In this document: piece after piece, positions 1 to 13,399 of the stretch
Position numbering within the stretch: the first letter of the stretch is position 1
Layout: the number at the start of each line of letters is the position of its first letter
From: Allium sativum
Taxonomy: Eukaryota; Streptophyta; Magnoliopsida; Asparagales; Amaryllidaceae
NCBI GenBank assembly: GCA_030737875.1
Contig: CM060915.1
Span: 356,435,863 to 356,499,862 of the forward strand
Reading direction: 5' to 3'
Length of the DNA stretch: 64,000 bases
Notes under the pieces: model-generated
What the model saw: the letters and a program-made list of their open reading frames with translations, nothing else
The model's database searches: none
Told to the model about the DNA's origin: nothing
Translations under genes and position numbers: made by a program

Positions 1-1378
1 GCAATTTCAGTTTACGAATCCATCTCTTACGTTCTGTCGACCTATGTTCTCGTCATGCGGCTCCTTATTCTTCGGTTCTTGCTATTGAACCTCAATCATT
101 TCTTAGTCAATAATGAAGTCAATCAAGTTGGGGTAAATTTACCTCTCAGACCTTAACTGAAAAAAATTATTAACTTCTAAATAAATCAAGTTCATAGCAA
201 AACATCCATTCTTGCAACTTCCGAATTAAAAATTCCGTTCTTTTACGAAAATAGTTGATCATTACAATAATTCACGCCTAAAAATATTAATCTTCAAAAT
301 ATACTTTATTTATTTCCCTAAATACATAAACAATTTATTAATAATATATTAGATTTTTATTAAAAATGGAATGTAAATAGTACTTCCTGACATTTAACAT
401 GGTTGACTTCCATGAATAACTTTCTTTCGAACATCTCTTATTCGCTAATATATTCTGAACTTCGGAATAATTCCATTTGATTTGTATTCTAAACTTCAGA
501 ATAATCTCATCGTCCTGGGCAACTCCATTTCCTTTATTCTCAATTTTATTTGCAACCTCCTTCCATTCAAATATTTTTTTACTTTTAATGGTGAATATCA
601 TTCCTTTGATATGTATCTGGATCCATCGTATCAAATTAGTTTTGATTTCATTCAAATACAGGTCCAAATCTCTTTAACATCTTGATTCACATCTCGCTTT
701 ATCTTATTTACAATTTTACCATATACTTCTTGCTAATTAGTTAACAAGTTTATATTACAATCGAATTCATATATCGATCATACATCATTGGGTTGAACCC
801 AATTCTAATTTATCTTGTCACCTTCTTGAATAAATTGATCAATCTTAACACAGTCATATTCCAATTATATCTCTTTTCTGATTTTATTTTCATTTATTTC
901 TATCCTGAATAAAATCCATTGTCTTATTTTTTTAAACAATTCCATATTTCCTCTTTTTCATTCTTCCGACTTAAATTCTCATTTCCAATGAAATCTTAGT
1001 CGACTTTGATTACTAAAGTACATGATTTGAGAAATCGATTCATTTATTCTTTTATATTTATCTTCCTTTTGATACCTTTCGACAATGGATTCGAGGTTAA
1101 ACTCTAAGGGAAACTATCGAAGAATAACTTTCGCAAACCTGGATTCGAAGACTTCCGAAGACTGGGGATTCCAAAAAAAATTCAAATCTCAAAACAATTT
1201 TTGTTTCCGCTGTATAAGTTTAAAATACTAATTTTCAAAATACATAATATTTCCAATAATAATCTATTTTTTCCAAAACTTCTTTTTATATTAAAACTCC
1301 ATTTTTTTATTTAGTGTCAATTCTACCCATTCAAACTCGATAAGCTAAGCTTTTGAATAAACCAAAGCTCTGATACCA
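1..1378 (-). mobile_element. Leader of a minus-strand LTR retrotransposon, cut by the window edge
   Basis: This stretch lies immediately downstream (minus sense) of the primer-binding site and 5' LTR at 1367-5512, so it should be the untranslated leader before gag. It is AT-rich and I see no gag motif; the longest open frames are about 110 codons and look random. The coding part would lie left of the window. The lineage is not fixed by coding sequence here. The long LTR and the initiator-Met primer site fit a Ty3/gypsy chromovirus such as Tekay, but that is inference. Confidence 0.6.
1367..1378 (-). other. Primer-binding site, initiator tRNA-Met type
   Basis: On the minus strand this reads TGGTATCAGAGC, the usual plant retrotransposon primer site complementary to the 3' end of initiator tRNA-Met. 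It lies two bases inside the LTR end at 1381, the expected spacing. It fixes the element's orientation as minus and shows that the LTR at 1381-5512 is a 5' LTR rather than a solo LTR. Confidence 0.85.
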
Positions 1379-1380
1379 AC

Positions 1381-4300
1381 TGTAACGGCCCGCATTTTTG
1401 ACCGCTTCAAATTCATAATTAAACCAACTTAAAATGTCCAAAACGACGGATTGTTATTTAGCTTACAGAGTTTAGAACAGAATCAACACAGAAGTACAGA
1501 ATAATTGATAACACAATATAGAACGGAATAAAACTTTTATTTGTAAGTCAGAAATTTTGAATACAAAGATTTTTCTATACAGCGGAACGAAAATACAATT
1601 TGAATACAAAGGAAAACATTCACTGTTTAAAAAATCTTCAGAGTGCGCGTCTCCTAGAGTCCCCAGCTTCGCCAATCTTTGAATCCTAAAGTTGTGATCT
1701 TTAAATCTGTACTGCTCGAGTCCGACCCGAGAATTCCATGCAAAAACATAAAACACTCGAGTCAGGATTAATCACAGTTTAAGTATATTAACTTCAATAG
1801 AAACTGAAATATATATAATGAACCCTAACATCAAAGATGTCAGGAATGCCCAGTGTAGTATCTATTCAATATTAGTTTAAAATTTTGTACAGATCCAGTG
1901 TAGTATTGGTTCAATATCACGTATAATAACTGCATATAAGATTTTAATTTTTCTAGGGACTGTGATTCCAGGAGCCTGCACATACACACATGTACAGGTA
2001 CATGTCTGCACTGCCTCAGCTTCCTGGAAACAACTGTGATTTAACCATTTATATTCCAAGTGAAACATACATAATCAAGGCAGTGTGTATCAACATGCAG
2101 GACACGCTGCAGGTATCAAAATGCATGGTTCGTACAACCTACATATACATACCAGTTCATAGATCTATGTGTGCAGGAGAACCAAGTCTAAATATTGTAA
2201 ACTAAAGACGTAAGATTGGTCCTCAAGTATACAGTTTACATATCAATAGAAGGCATATCAATATAGAAGGTGGACTAACTAAGGGGCCATATTCAACTTA
2301 TGTATATGTATATGTGTATATATATATATGCACCCAAAAGAAAATATTGGTAGCTTCTATTTGGAAAGACTGAAGCCATATTAGAGACCAGGAATTTAAA
2401 TATATTACTAAGGCTCAAAGTGTCAATACCCAGTTTTTAAAACAGGTAGAACAAAGTCCATTTATAGTGGAGCATGTAGCACCAACTGGTTGAATAATTC
2501 GAAATCCAGGGTAGTCCAGATGTGAGGGCCGTATACATACACACGAAAAAATTTCATGCATGCAAGGTAAACTAACAGTGCAGTAAAATATGAATTCATA
2601 TTGTACTTAAGACAAGGCCAAATGCATCACCAAAAAAAAAATCAGTGACAACAGTAAAGTGCTACTACTGTACACATAAAGGCAGGCTTATAGATGTGTG
2701 TGTGTATATATATATATATAACTTAGCAAAAGCAAAAATAATCTCAGCTTCCAATGTAGTACTAGCTCAAGACAAAAGTAAGTAATATGATATTCAGAAA
2801 ACCATGTCAAAACTGGCACTTTTACTATATGCAATATCTCGACTTAAAATAAGCTTCATAAAACACTTGGTGAGAACACTGTAAACATTTGGAAAGTCAA
2901 TACTACAGTTTGGGTATATGAATGTTTGAATCAGTATGTTTACATTTATCACCGCCCAAATTAAAACCAATCAAGAAATCAATAGACAATACAGCTATAG
3001 ACATACACTATAAACTATTGATTGGTGTATTAACACAACAAGATGTTAGGTTCAATCATTGTTTTTTTTTTCAATTTAAACCTAATAACCACAATTAAAC
3101 CTAATACACTACAACTGTATATGCAGTTTATACATGATTAACATAATGCAAATTATCATATGTAACCAAGTGACAGCTTATGTAATTTATAAGTGCCCAA
3201 TATATGCAAATTATAATCCAATCAACTCATATTACTAGTCGATAACAAACGTTCATGCAAACAAATTTTTGATTGCTTAAGTATAATGTATAGGAAGAAT
3301 AGCCAAGCGCTTTCTGTTGCAAATGGAAGGTGTAATATCCATATGCAGCAAGGTCCTGGCATAGACGAGACATGAAAAAATAAATAAAAGAGGATCTCAC
3401 ATTCAAGTAACACGGATTTAACAGACCAATGAAGTTATAACTGAACCCACATGTAAGTATTTATGGTTCAACAAAACATCGGTGAGCCAAAAGCAATATG
3501 GGATCTTCAAAATATGGGTGTAGTAACAAGTTTAGGCCAACTCAGTAATTGAAAGGGGAATTTCAGCTTGGCATCTCAAAGGAAGAAGGTCCAAACGGCA
3601 GGTGTACAAAATACGGATTTAGTGAACGAATCTGAGATATAAGGTCCAACACTACGTTCAACTTAAAAACTGTCCAGGTAGAATTTATGCTCGAAACCAT
3701 AGAGAAATGTTGATGCACAATTTCATGCTTCCTTACTGTCATAGTAGTAATGCTAGAGAAAACTCAACGTTTATTACTTAAGTCATTTATTTAAAGTATT
3801 AATCATACTAATAGTATATGATTTTGTACTGGTGGCTGGTACATTGATTTAAATTAAATGGTAGTTTCAAATCTTCAGTGGCTTTGTTCATAACAAATGA
3901 AAGTTCAAAACAAAAATATTGATTTCACAAAATGACCTCCTATTATTTGGCCAATCAAATGTCTCAGTGGAAGATGTTTAAAACATCAAATTTTCATTTC
4001 ATGGTATATGTCAGTATTGATAGTTTCCTGAAAATATACTTTCAGTTAAACAGGAATAGATGAGTACCTAAAACGCATTTACCAACATAGAACAAACACA
4101 CACGAGGCAAAATAAAATCAAGATGGTGTTTCAACATTGACAAGGTGAGCAACAAAACACGGTGTTCGTACAGTTTCGACCATAAGCATAGGTAAAGCAA
4201 AACCAGTAGGTGTAATGAAATGCAAAATGTCATATTCCGAGCAACACATATTCAATACTCAACTAAACTGAATGCATATAAGTAACAACGGTTTATAAAT

Positions 4301-5512
4301 ACACATGAGTATGTGTATTCGGGACTGATGCAGCAAATAAACTCTTGATTATAAGTAACACAGTTGAAAGATGCAACACGACTAGATATATCAACCCAGC
4401 ATAAAACAAAAGACCACGCAAACATCATCCAAGCAATCAACACCATGATGGAATTGACTATTATATAGCAGTTTACATCTAAGTTGATATACTTAAACTA
4501 TAATTAATCTGTGTGAGTTCCAAAAGAAACTCACCTTACGGCCGAGTTTTCCCCTAACGTTATAGAGATGATGGAAAGCTTGAAGCTTTGGCAACTTGCT
4601 TCGATCTGGAGCTTCACGCAATGGCAACTTCGATTAGAAGGGACTGTACTATACGATTTGCACGAGTGCGAGCTTGGTGGAGGACCTTGAAGAGGTGATA
4701 GCGGTTTCAGAATTGGTGCTTGCGACTGGGATTCGCTAGAAAAGGAGATGCTTTGATTTGGGTGCTTGCGATTACGATTAGGGTAGCGGTGGATTGATTT
4801 TTAAATGGCAGGCCAAATCCGATTTAGGGATTTGTTACAAAGAAATCACGGTGGCCATTAAAGTTTAGAAAGGGGGAATTGATTTTTTTTTGTGAATGAA
4901 TTGGGGAAACGAGGACTTCAATTTATAAAGAAGGAACCGTGGGAGCCAAGGCAGGAACAGTTGCTTACGTATTTTAACTAAGGACGGTGATATTCGGGGA
5001 GGCACATACAGGGAAAATGTTTATTTTAAATTCAATTTTTATGCCGCTTCACGTTTACATTTTGTCTGCCACCAAAACAATTACGTTTAGTTCCAAATTC
5101 GAAATACAACAATAATTAATTATACATATTAAAAATCCATTTTACCACAGGCCGAGGTCGTTTGAAAATTAATTATTTTAAAGGCTGATATCGTATCGAT
5201 AAAATATTTCTAACTTCAAAACAAATCGTAAATTACGAACTGCCGCGACTAACTTAAGCTTGTTTTAATTATATGCATTTATACGTTCAATTTCATTTTC
5301 AAACGAATAAAACCTTCGTCAATAACATAAATTTTTAAATCTAACCATCAATATTTTGCTTGTCGAAATTTCAAATCCAATTCGAATGTCCACTCAATTT
5401 CAATTCAACAATAAATATTTGATTTTAAATTTTTAATCCAAGTCTCAAAATTAATAATTAAATTTTTAATGGATTCCATATCTCAGTTGTCGAAAATTTC
5501 CGGGATGTTACA
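1381..5512 (-). mobile_element. 5' LTR (4.13 kb) of a minus-strand LTR retrotransposon
   Basis: The plus-strand ends are TGTAACGGCC at 1381 and GGGATGTTACA at 5512, so the repeat has TG...CA termini that are short inverted repeats. A primer-binding site abuts its left edge. The right edge (5513 onward, GTTAG) would carry the target-site duplication, but the partner lies outside the window. An AT-rich terminal block (about 5040-5500) precedes the right end. No coding capacity is evident. The small open frames inside it (for example 3222-3413 and 4042-4233, minus) are not credible genes. The termini resemble those of the solo LTRs at 11012 and 55133, but the interior is different, so I treat it as a separate family. 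Confidence 0.75.
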
Positions 5513-7014
5513 GTTAGCAATGCAGAAATATTTTTGTTAGGAATCTCCTGTTTTGGTGTTGTGAAGTTTGTATATTAGAAAAGAAAAAAAAAGTAAGAAA
5601 TGGGAATAGAAATAAAATGTTGAACTTATTTAACGAAATGGAAAGGAAGCCAATGAAATGAAAATGTAAAACTGAAGATGAGAACTGGAATTGCAATGAA
5701 ACCAATTGCGTTAATTTACTATAGTAGCAATAGTATTAATGACTGAAAAATGTGAATAGATAAATGAATGGAAAAAAATAAAAGATAAATGCAACTTAAG
5801 ACTAATGACTTAAAGTCAAATATTAAAAATGTTGAGGTAATAAGAAAATAAAAGAAGAATAAATATACATAAGACTTATGTATGTTATAATATCGGATAT
5901 GCATTTATTACGAGTGCAAATAATTACAAATTGGTTGATATAATGGACAAATATGTGAAGGTCTTTAGACTGAGTTGGAATGATAAAAACATATCTAGTT
6001 AATAGGACCTGTGTGGAGAGTATGTTTGCATACTAGAAAGGAACCATCGGTTCATTTAAAGAGCCTCATCGGCATATGCATGTTTGTTCAGTCTGAGATG
6101 ATGTATTTAGTTCGAGTTTCCATACGATAGATTGAGTACAAAAGGCTTATAACTGGCGGTCGTTATATGCTAAAAAATGCACAGGGGCCATTATAGTGAA
6201 AATAATGCATGAGTCTAGTTTTCTGACTAGTCTGAAATGGATGGGAAATCTTCAGGTGATAGGATGATCACGACGTAGCGAGATGATGGATCTCTATGAG
6301 ATGTCAAGCGATAGATACTAAGGGGATGATATCTAGGTCGATTAATGGATTGCATATGCAGATATAAATCTGATGCAGTATATCAGTATGATTCTTGTAC
6401 ATGGATGGAGCTATAACGAAAAATAATAAAATATAACATAGTGTGGAATAATGAACAACATATGTAAGTTAGTGTTATCTATAAGACATATAATGTACTT
6501 GTCACAAGAATATTTTCGTGGCCTCCTTCTTATTACAACTCATAGAATTAGAATGGTGGGTGCTGGTATTGATTGGAGCAGTTGTCTGACTAGGGTTCAA
6601 GATGTTTGATTTATCAATTTTGGGTCACTAGTTATATTGATATGTTATACTTATATATTTTCCATTGGGAGCTATTACCATTAGTGATTTGACACATCTT
6701 CTTTTATGTGGGATACTAAACCAATTATTCATATTTAATGAACTCAAGTCTTCAGGTTAGAAAAGTATGAATTTATTGATGTGTGTTGTTACATGACCTC
6801 TTTCGTTTACTTAACAAGAGATGAGATGGGAATTAAGATGAATTAACTTCAGAAGAAGATGATTGCCCATCAGCAAATGATAATAGAGAGTTTCTTTATA
6901 AGAATCAGACAAATGAATAGCTGTAGTTGTTGCAAAGTAGAATCCGAAGCTACAAGCTGAAGCAAATGCGCTTAGGTGTCGAGTGTGTTGAGTATATATG
7001 ATATTTGTCTAATG

Positions 7015-7045
<31 letters not shown>

Positions 7046-9039
7046 TCGATAAACATTTTTGTTAATGTACTATTCTATTTTTCCAAAATAATAAAAAAAA
7101 TTGCAAGAACAAAATAATCAAACTTGGATTTTAATTTGGAACATATATTTAATCAAACAAATATTTATTAAATTCTTAAATGATACACGTTTCTGTTCTT
7201 ACTATTTTACAATTCACTATCACTATAAAAACTCTCATTTTTATCCTCATCGCACACACAATCACTCATGTACGGTACTTTCCCACTCACTAACACTTGG
7301 TTGAATTTTATTTTGCTTACTCCATAAATTATCCCGTCGTCCATGTACCTATCAAATAAAACAATACAGTAAACTAGAAAAAGAAGCTAATTTAATTTGC
7401 AAATATAATCTAAATTTTTATTTACATTTGCCTCGGTATTTGAATTGTTTTTTTTTCATGTTCAAAATAGGGACAAATATGCATGTGTGTGTATGTGTGC
7501 TCATGTGCATGTATATGTATGTGCGTGTGCATCTTGAATAATTTGTAATATTTACAATGATACACTAAGTACAAAAAGAAATATTTACAGTGATACACTA
7601 AATACAAAAAGACCAAACACATTATCACCATCTTGGACAAGTGCGAAGGTCAATCCAAGAGGCTCAACTAAGTGCAAGTGAGCAGAAGGTCAAATTCAAG
7701 CCATGCTGAATTCAACACAATTGCGTAAATACAAACTGGCAGCACATGCCTAAGAAGATAAGATGTGCACATGAGCAAACAAAACAGTTCAGTTCAAACA
7801 AAAAGGATTGTGCAGCAAAAACAAAATTCAAAGAAAGAAAGCAAATAAAATGCAGTATCGAGTTTCTTAACAACTTAAAACCAAATTGCATACCAAATGC
7901 AACACAGCCTCAACAAAATCAAGGTTGCAACAAAATGTTAAAATGCATTCCAAGTTCAATCATGGTGCAAAAAGGAAATTTGGTGCGGGCGAGTTCAACA
8001 CGGTATGCAAGCACAACAATTAAGACCAAATAAGCATCATATCAAAACTTCAACAAATTGGCATATAATTGAAGAGTTGCAACAACTCAAAAATAAGAAG
8101 ACAACAAATGTGAAAATTGCCTTAACATGGAATCACACAAATGCAAAATATGATTAGCAAAATAAGTCAGGTGCACTGGTTTAAGCAACAAATTCAGCAA
8201 ACCAACCAAGATCGTTGCATAAAATTTAGGCAAACATGAGCGCAAAGCAGTCCAGACCTCGACAAGCACGAAATGATATGAATAAGAATACTAGATGCCC
8301 AAGTAGCAAATGAGCAACATGCACAAAACTATAACAAAAGGACAGCATATTCACATCACAACAAGGTGTATGCAAGATCAAAGAAAATTTGAGCATATAT
8401 ACGAAGAGCTAAGAACAACAACATCTAACAATATGCAACAGTAAACAAGTTCAATATTGAAATGACTAGTTCAACGGAAATTTACACAATGAAAAAAAAA
8501 CTGCAGTATTTAATTCGCCTGAATTCAAGTTAAATTTGAACAAGGCAACAATCTCCAACAAGTAATCAAAATTCAAGCCAGACCGGAATATTTGAGAATA
8601 ATATAAAGTGTTTTTGTGCAAAAGCCAGAAATATCTGAAATTATCAAAGTCCAAATCAAATAAATAATAGGAATCAACTGCTATAAATTCCTATGCATCA
8701 TCAGTAGAAAGTTTTTGAAGGAGCCGAGCAATTAAAAATAGAAAGGAGCAAAAATTCGTACTAGTTTTTCAACATAAAATCGAACTTGACAAACAATTAA
8801 GTTTGCTGCAACCCTATCAGAGCATAGATCGATCGACGATGAGCTAAGAAAGATTCAAAAATTATTTGATTTAAAATCAAAAAAGGTGCAGTGGTTTTTT
8901 TTTGCAAGGAAAAACCCTAATTGCGGAGAGATAAGTGATCAGGCCAAAAAATTGGATAGGCCTAAAAAAATAAAAATAAAAGGGAGATCAAGTTCAACTT
9001 AATATGGGTTAAGCCTCATTTTATTTATTTTAAGTACAT
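5513..9039. other. Unassigned intergenic DNA
   Basis: I see no gene or recognisable transposon here. About 5.5-7.0 kb is AT-rich unique-looking sequence. From about 7.6 to 8.9 kb the plus strand is strongly biased toward A and C, with recurring short words such as CAACAA, GTTCAA and ATTCAA, so the open frames there (for example 7746-8033) are compositional. An AAACCCTAATTGCGG stretch near 8920 looks like the antisense of plant 5'-leader sequence but has no coding continuation that I can find. Confidence 0.5.
7019..7045. repeat. (TA)n microsatellite
   Basis: An uninterrupted alternating TA run of about 13 units. A looser TG/TATG-rich stretch follows at about 7480-7530 and produces the apparent His/Thr-rich frame on the minus strand there. 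Confidence 0.9.
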
Positions 9040-10136
9040 TGCTAACCGGTCTTTTGGCCCGGTTCGAAAGAGCAATCTAGGCCCATACGACTCGGCCCAT
9101 CGTGTGGTTAGTCAATTCAAAGTGTCGCCAAAATACCCAGGACCAAAGTCTGGATGAAGTCATATAAGTGTGGTTGCCACAGTTCGACGAAATTACTCAA
9201 AAACAACTCAATACTTGGAGTTGATGTAAAACCATGCTACAAATTCGTATCCCAAGGCTCGTAGTTCCACAAAATTGCACCAACTTCAAATTTATTCCCA
9301 TGTGGTCCCCCAAATTTCGTATCCTGGTGCCTCAATCATTTTTCGTATCCCGCTTGTGCCCCCATTTTTTATACTCGGCCTGTCATCCACATTTGGAATC
9401 CCACGTCCCACCAAGTTTCTGTATTTCCAAGCTCAATTCCATAATTCAACTAAGTTCGGGGATAGTGAAAACATGTTAGCTTCCCGAAAATGAAAAATTA
9501 GGACTCCCATCGGATATGAAATGGCCAATCCATCTGGGATACGAGGGCTATCAAAATAAATTCCAAAACATGAAGAGTGGCATCATCGAGGATACGAAGG
9601 ACTTCGAGACAAAAGCATAAGAAAGTGAAACCCTCGGGATAGGTACCGATCCCAGGGTACGAAAGTTGGAGATGGACCCCCACTTCTCACCTACTCCAAT
9701 ACCTTTAAACACCTCCTGGCCTACAATGTGAAAAGGGTTGGAAACTTGCTAATTTGACACTTTTAAATGGAATTATAGCTCCTTGGACACCATTAAACAC
9801 CTCGGAACTTTAAGAAGAAGAAATACACTTCTTTCTTAAAGATTTCAACTCTCTAACAGCAAAGTGATTTCGGGAATAAGGACTAAACTCCTTTTTTTGA
9901 CATATCAGAACTTGCTTTCCACCACTGCCTTTGTTATAACTTGTAATCATGGTGCCTATCACTGTACTTTGACAACTGAATAAAATTAGTAAATCCTTTA
10001 ATGTGAACTAGGTTCATTAAGGCCGAACCACTATAAATACTATGCTCTCTATTTCCTGCATATTTTTCCTTATACGAAACGTTATTTTCGTTAATTTGGA
10101 AATCTATGGGTGTTGTGCCAATTTTGCACATCAACA
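9040..10136 (+). mobile_element. 5' LTR of the Tat-lineage element (about 1.1 kb)
   Basis: It starts TGCTAACCGGTCTTTTGG and is collinear with 33325-34030, which starts TGTCAAGCGGTCTTTTTGG, with many substitutions and small indels. That divergence suggests an old insertion. It probably ends at CACATCAACA near 10136, just before the leader. The left half carries repeated CGTATCC words (near 9246, 9318 and 9344) and the right half their reverse complement GGATACG (near 9537 and 9591). The next bases (TTCCGGTGATTTC) should be the primer-binding site, but I cannot match them to a tRNA with confidence, so the right edge is provisional. Confidence 0.75.
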
Positions 10137-10255
10137 TTCCGGTGATTTCACTAAGTGGTTTGAAGACTCAAGGCTTCACCTTTACCTACCATCTTCCATT
10201 TCGAACTAGGTGTGCTACTTAGGTTCTTTAAACCTACCTGCTAAATTCACTTAAA

Positions 10256-11011
10256 ATGGTTAAGAAAGGAAAGAACATTGTGATCGAAACTTTCACTACT
10301 GCTGAGCCAGAAATCTCCCCTTAGCCTCAACTTTTAGAAGTTCCCGCCGATAGAAAATCGCTACCTCCTCCAACCCGGGAGCTCTGATTACTCAAGCCCA
10401 ATTCTTCGAGCTAAATAATAAATTGGAGGAAAGGACGAGATAGCTTAATGGTCAAATTAGGCAGAACATAATATCGATTCAGCAACTCCAAGAAAATTCT
10501 TACCGAGATGTTGCTCGCCTTGCAGAAACGATCATTCTCCACATAATGTTTCAGAAAGCTCTTCTTCCGACGCCTACGATGTAAAACATATCCAAAGGAG
10601 GAGGATTAATGCTAATGGAAATGGTAAACGGAACTAACATTATAGTCAGTGAGGGAATGTTTCAATGCGACTATTCCCGGTTTAGTTTTAACAACGATCC
10701 GAGTACTAGTACGCAACCCCTGCACGATAAAATCCTCCTGTCTATATCCAAAACTTGGTGTTGATGAATTCAACAGCTTACCAGGCTTGAATTCCTCCCA
10801 ACCAACCTTGGTAGAACCAAGCAATCGAGGTTGACAAATTACCTGAAGACAACGCTAATATCCATTATAGAAGGTGCCCGTGGCTACGAACTTTCGAAGA
10901 AGACCACAACCGTTGTAATCCAATGGAGGTCCAACCTGCGGTTCTCACCGACATGGTCCATAGGATCGTGAGAGAAATGCGAGGGTACACCACCGATGTA
11001 TGGGAAACCAC
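10256..11011 (+). pseudogene. gag, N-terminal part (Tat element), broken
   Basis: The start is the ATG at 10256, about 120 bases after the 5' LTR, opening a lysine-rich frame (MVKKGKNIV...). Several in-frame stops follow within the first 200 bases. A later stretch near 10400-10550 reads as a glutamine/asparagine-rich, coiled-coil-like segment. The frame runs into the solo LTR at 11012 and resumes at 14168. Gag forms the particle that packages the element RNA; this copy cannot be functional. The assignment rests on position and on the gag homology found after the insertion. Confidence 0.6.
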
Positions 11012-12289
11012 TGTAACACCCCACATCCATTAATGTCACTCACAAAGGGAATGCATCAATGTCCATGAAGCGTTATTGTTTGTATAGAACAGATAAATTA
11101 CAAGAATAAATAAATGAAACAGCACAGCGGAAGATAAAACTTATTTTATTTCATCATAACTCAAAACGAGTTTACATAAGTAGTTTCCAAAAACCATTAC
11201 AACAGGATCAGTAGTCTTTTCCAAAAACTTCAAAGTACATAAAGAAGCAAACACTTAAATAACATAAATGCATAAATCTCCACTGAGCATAAGCAAAGCC
11301 ATAAAGATGAGAGAGTCCCAAGCGATACATCTACTGTCTTCAAGCAACTGAAAGAAATCGGCAATAAGCTGTAGTATTCCCTCCTTGCAAACCTGAAGGG
11401 GGTGGAAGGAAGAAAAGAGGTGGAAAGAAAAGGGGGTCAGACATAAAGTCTGGCGAGTGTGATAACTTTAACAATATAATTATCAAAATAACTAGGCTAA
11501 GGCATAAGCTGGAAAATAAGGAAATGACTGTGAACAATTGGGTATGACAGGGAAATAAGATGAACCAAGATATCGTTAAAGGCGCCCCTAACCACTATAA
11601 GATAATCACTACACTGCACCATCACTAGTCACCGTAAAGGTTGATCCCGCCTACAGAACTTAATAATGATAATGGTAGTTTAGTGTACCCCTAGCTACCT
11701 TCATAGGTGTCGTCTGCCCCTATCTCTACTAGGTGTACCCACTACCCCTATTCGATCGGCTCCCTAACTCGTAGATATCCGTGCTGGCCCCATAGTGGGG
11801 TGTATCACTCCCCAAAGTGGCAACCCGATACAACCAAAAATGCACGGCTTATATCTACATGATGCAACAACGTCTTACCTACCAGCCGGGCCCACACACG
11901 CATATGAACCCGTTGGACTTGCGTTGCCACCGCTGACCCGTTTTGACCTCTTACAATCAAATCCAGTACGCGTGTCCCATCCTCGACTTGGGTCGAGCCC
12001 ACAAAGATACTTAATGGGTTACTGGTTTGAAAAGGGCCCACATTACTTGACACAAGCTATCCACCTAAGCTTGGTCCCCTCTAGTGCATCCCACTTAACC
12101 CTCTTCTTATTCATGTCTTTTTACATGTTTCAATCTTGGTTAAGTGCATCTAATCGTATTTCAAATACCACCCAAGGCACCCACTAAATTCCACATGCCA
12201 CCCAAGGCACCCACTTAACCCCCTCATGTCCCACTACATGTTTATCTGGTTAAGTGTTTCTTAATTCATTAAGACCATAACCTTGTAAA

Positions 12290-12510
12290 GACCTCCCACA
12301 TTAGACTAGCATTTGTGGCAGCTGGATTTACCGGGCGGGTCCAGGCAGTCTTACACCACAAACGAGCCTAACCTCGTGTCTTTACAACTGTTACACATTT
12401 AATTTATACCTAAGACCTCCCACATTAGATTGGCATTTGTGGCAGCTGGATTTGCCGGGCGGGTCCGGGCAGTCTTACACCACAAAAGAGTCTAACCTCG
12501 TGTCTTAGGC
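12290..12510. repeat. Two tandem copies of a roughly 124-bp unit with a CCGGGCGGGTCC core
   Basis: Two copies, each running from a CCTCCCACATTAGA start through CCGGGCGGGTCC to a TCTAACCTCGTGTCTT end. Each unit contains an inverted pair (TTTGTGG...CCACAAA), so it could fold. The solo LTR at 55133-59550 carries two diverged relatives at about 57870-58080. Confidence 0.8.
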
Positions 12511-12892
12511 GATTAATTACACCTAATTAATTACCCCTAATTTGAATTAATTTCCCTATTTAAATTGCCAATCAATTACAAATTTAACTATGTCCATAAT
12601 TGACTCAATTATGTCCATCTATTTATGGTATATAAAATTATACCAATTAACATCACATTTAAGGCATTTATGCCAATTCTCAATATTAAATCTTTTAATA
12701 TTATCCCATTGCCCCACGTTGTACGTTCGTTCGTTTAACGTAAAATATACGTTAGACTCGAATAGTCTAACTTATGGAATAAAGAGAAAACATCACAACA
12801 TGCATAGAGTAAAAACTAAATCTAAACATAAGGGGTGAACTTGCATGTGTGAATAAGGTTTTTCATCTAAAACTTGCATAAGCCAAAGTTAC

Positions 12893-13015
12893 AAACTTGC
12901 ATAAACTATGGATGTCATAGATCTAATCATAAGGTGTAAACTTGCATAGGCAATAGTCACAAACTTGCATAAACTATGGATGTCATAGATCTAATCATAA
13001 GGTGTAAACTTGCAT
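12893..13015. repeat. 68-bp tandem duplication in the solo LTR
   Basis: The unit beginning AAACTTGCATAAACTATGGA at 12893 recurs at 12961, a 68-base period, almost unchanged. Related ACTTGCAT words continue irregularly to about 13195. Confidence 0.8.
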
Positions 13016-13290
13016 ATGTGATTTATACAACATAGACTATGATGTAAACTTGCATCTAACTCACATATGTCATAGCCTAACTTTAGATCCAATTTACACA
13101 TAAAATAGATGTCATGAAACATGTAAGGTTGTATATGATTCTCACTAACTTGCATATGATTCATATCTAAATTAACATCTAAACTTGCATACATACATAT
13201 GATTTAACATATGAATTAGTTCCAACAACATAACCAAACTAGCAGATGAAACATCATTATGAATTGATTGTACATAAGCCAATCATAGAT

Positions 13291-13399
13291 TTACAACATA
13301 GATGATAACATCACAGCTTTACAACATAGATAATAACATCATAGAATTTACAACATAGATGATAACATCATAGAATTTACAACATAGATAATAACATAC
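13291..13399. repeat. Four tandem copies of a 28-29 bp unit
   Basis: TTACAACATAGATRATAACA recurs at about 13291, 13319, 13348 and 13377, with small differences between copies. It lies inside the solo LTR. Confidence 0.85.

Noticed and set aside
7422..7640. 72-codon minus frame with a His/Thr repeat
   Set aside because: The repeat comes from the TG/TATG-rich tract near 7480-7530.
11795..12187. 130-codon plus frame
   Set aside because: It lies inside the solo LTR, has no family motif, and is not open in the sister LTR copy.
12290..13399. Regular repeats considered as a CRISPR array
   Set aside because: The units are adjacent tandem copies without unique spacers, sit inside a plant LTR, and have no cas genes.
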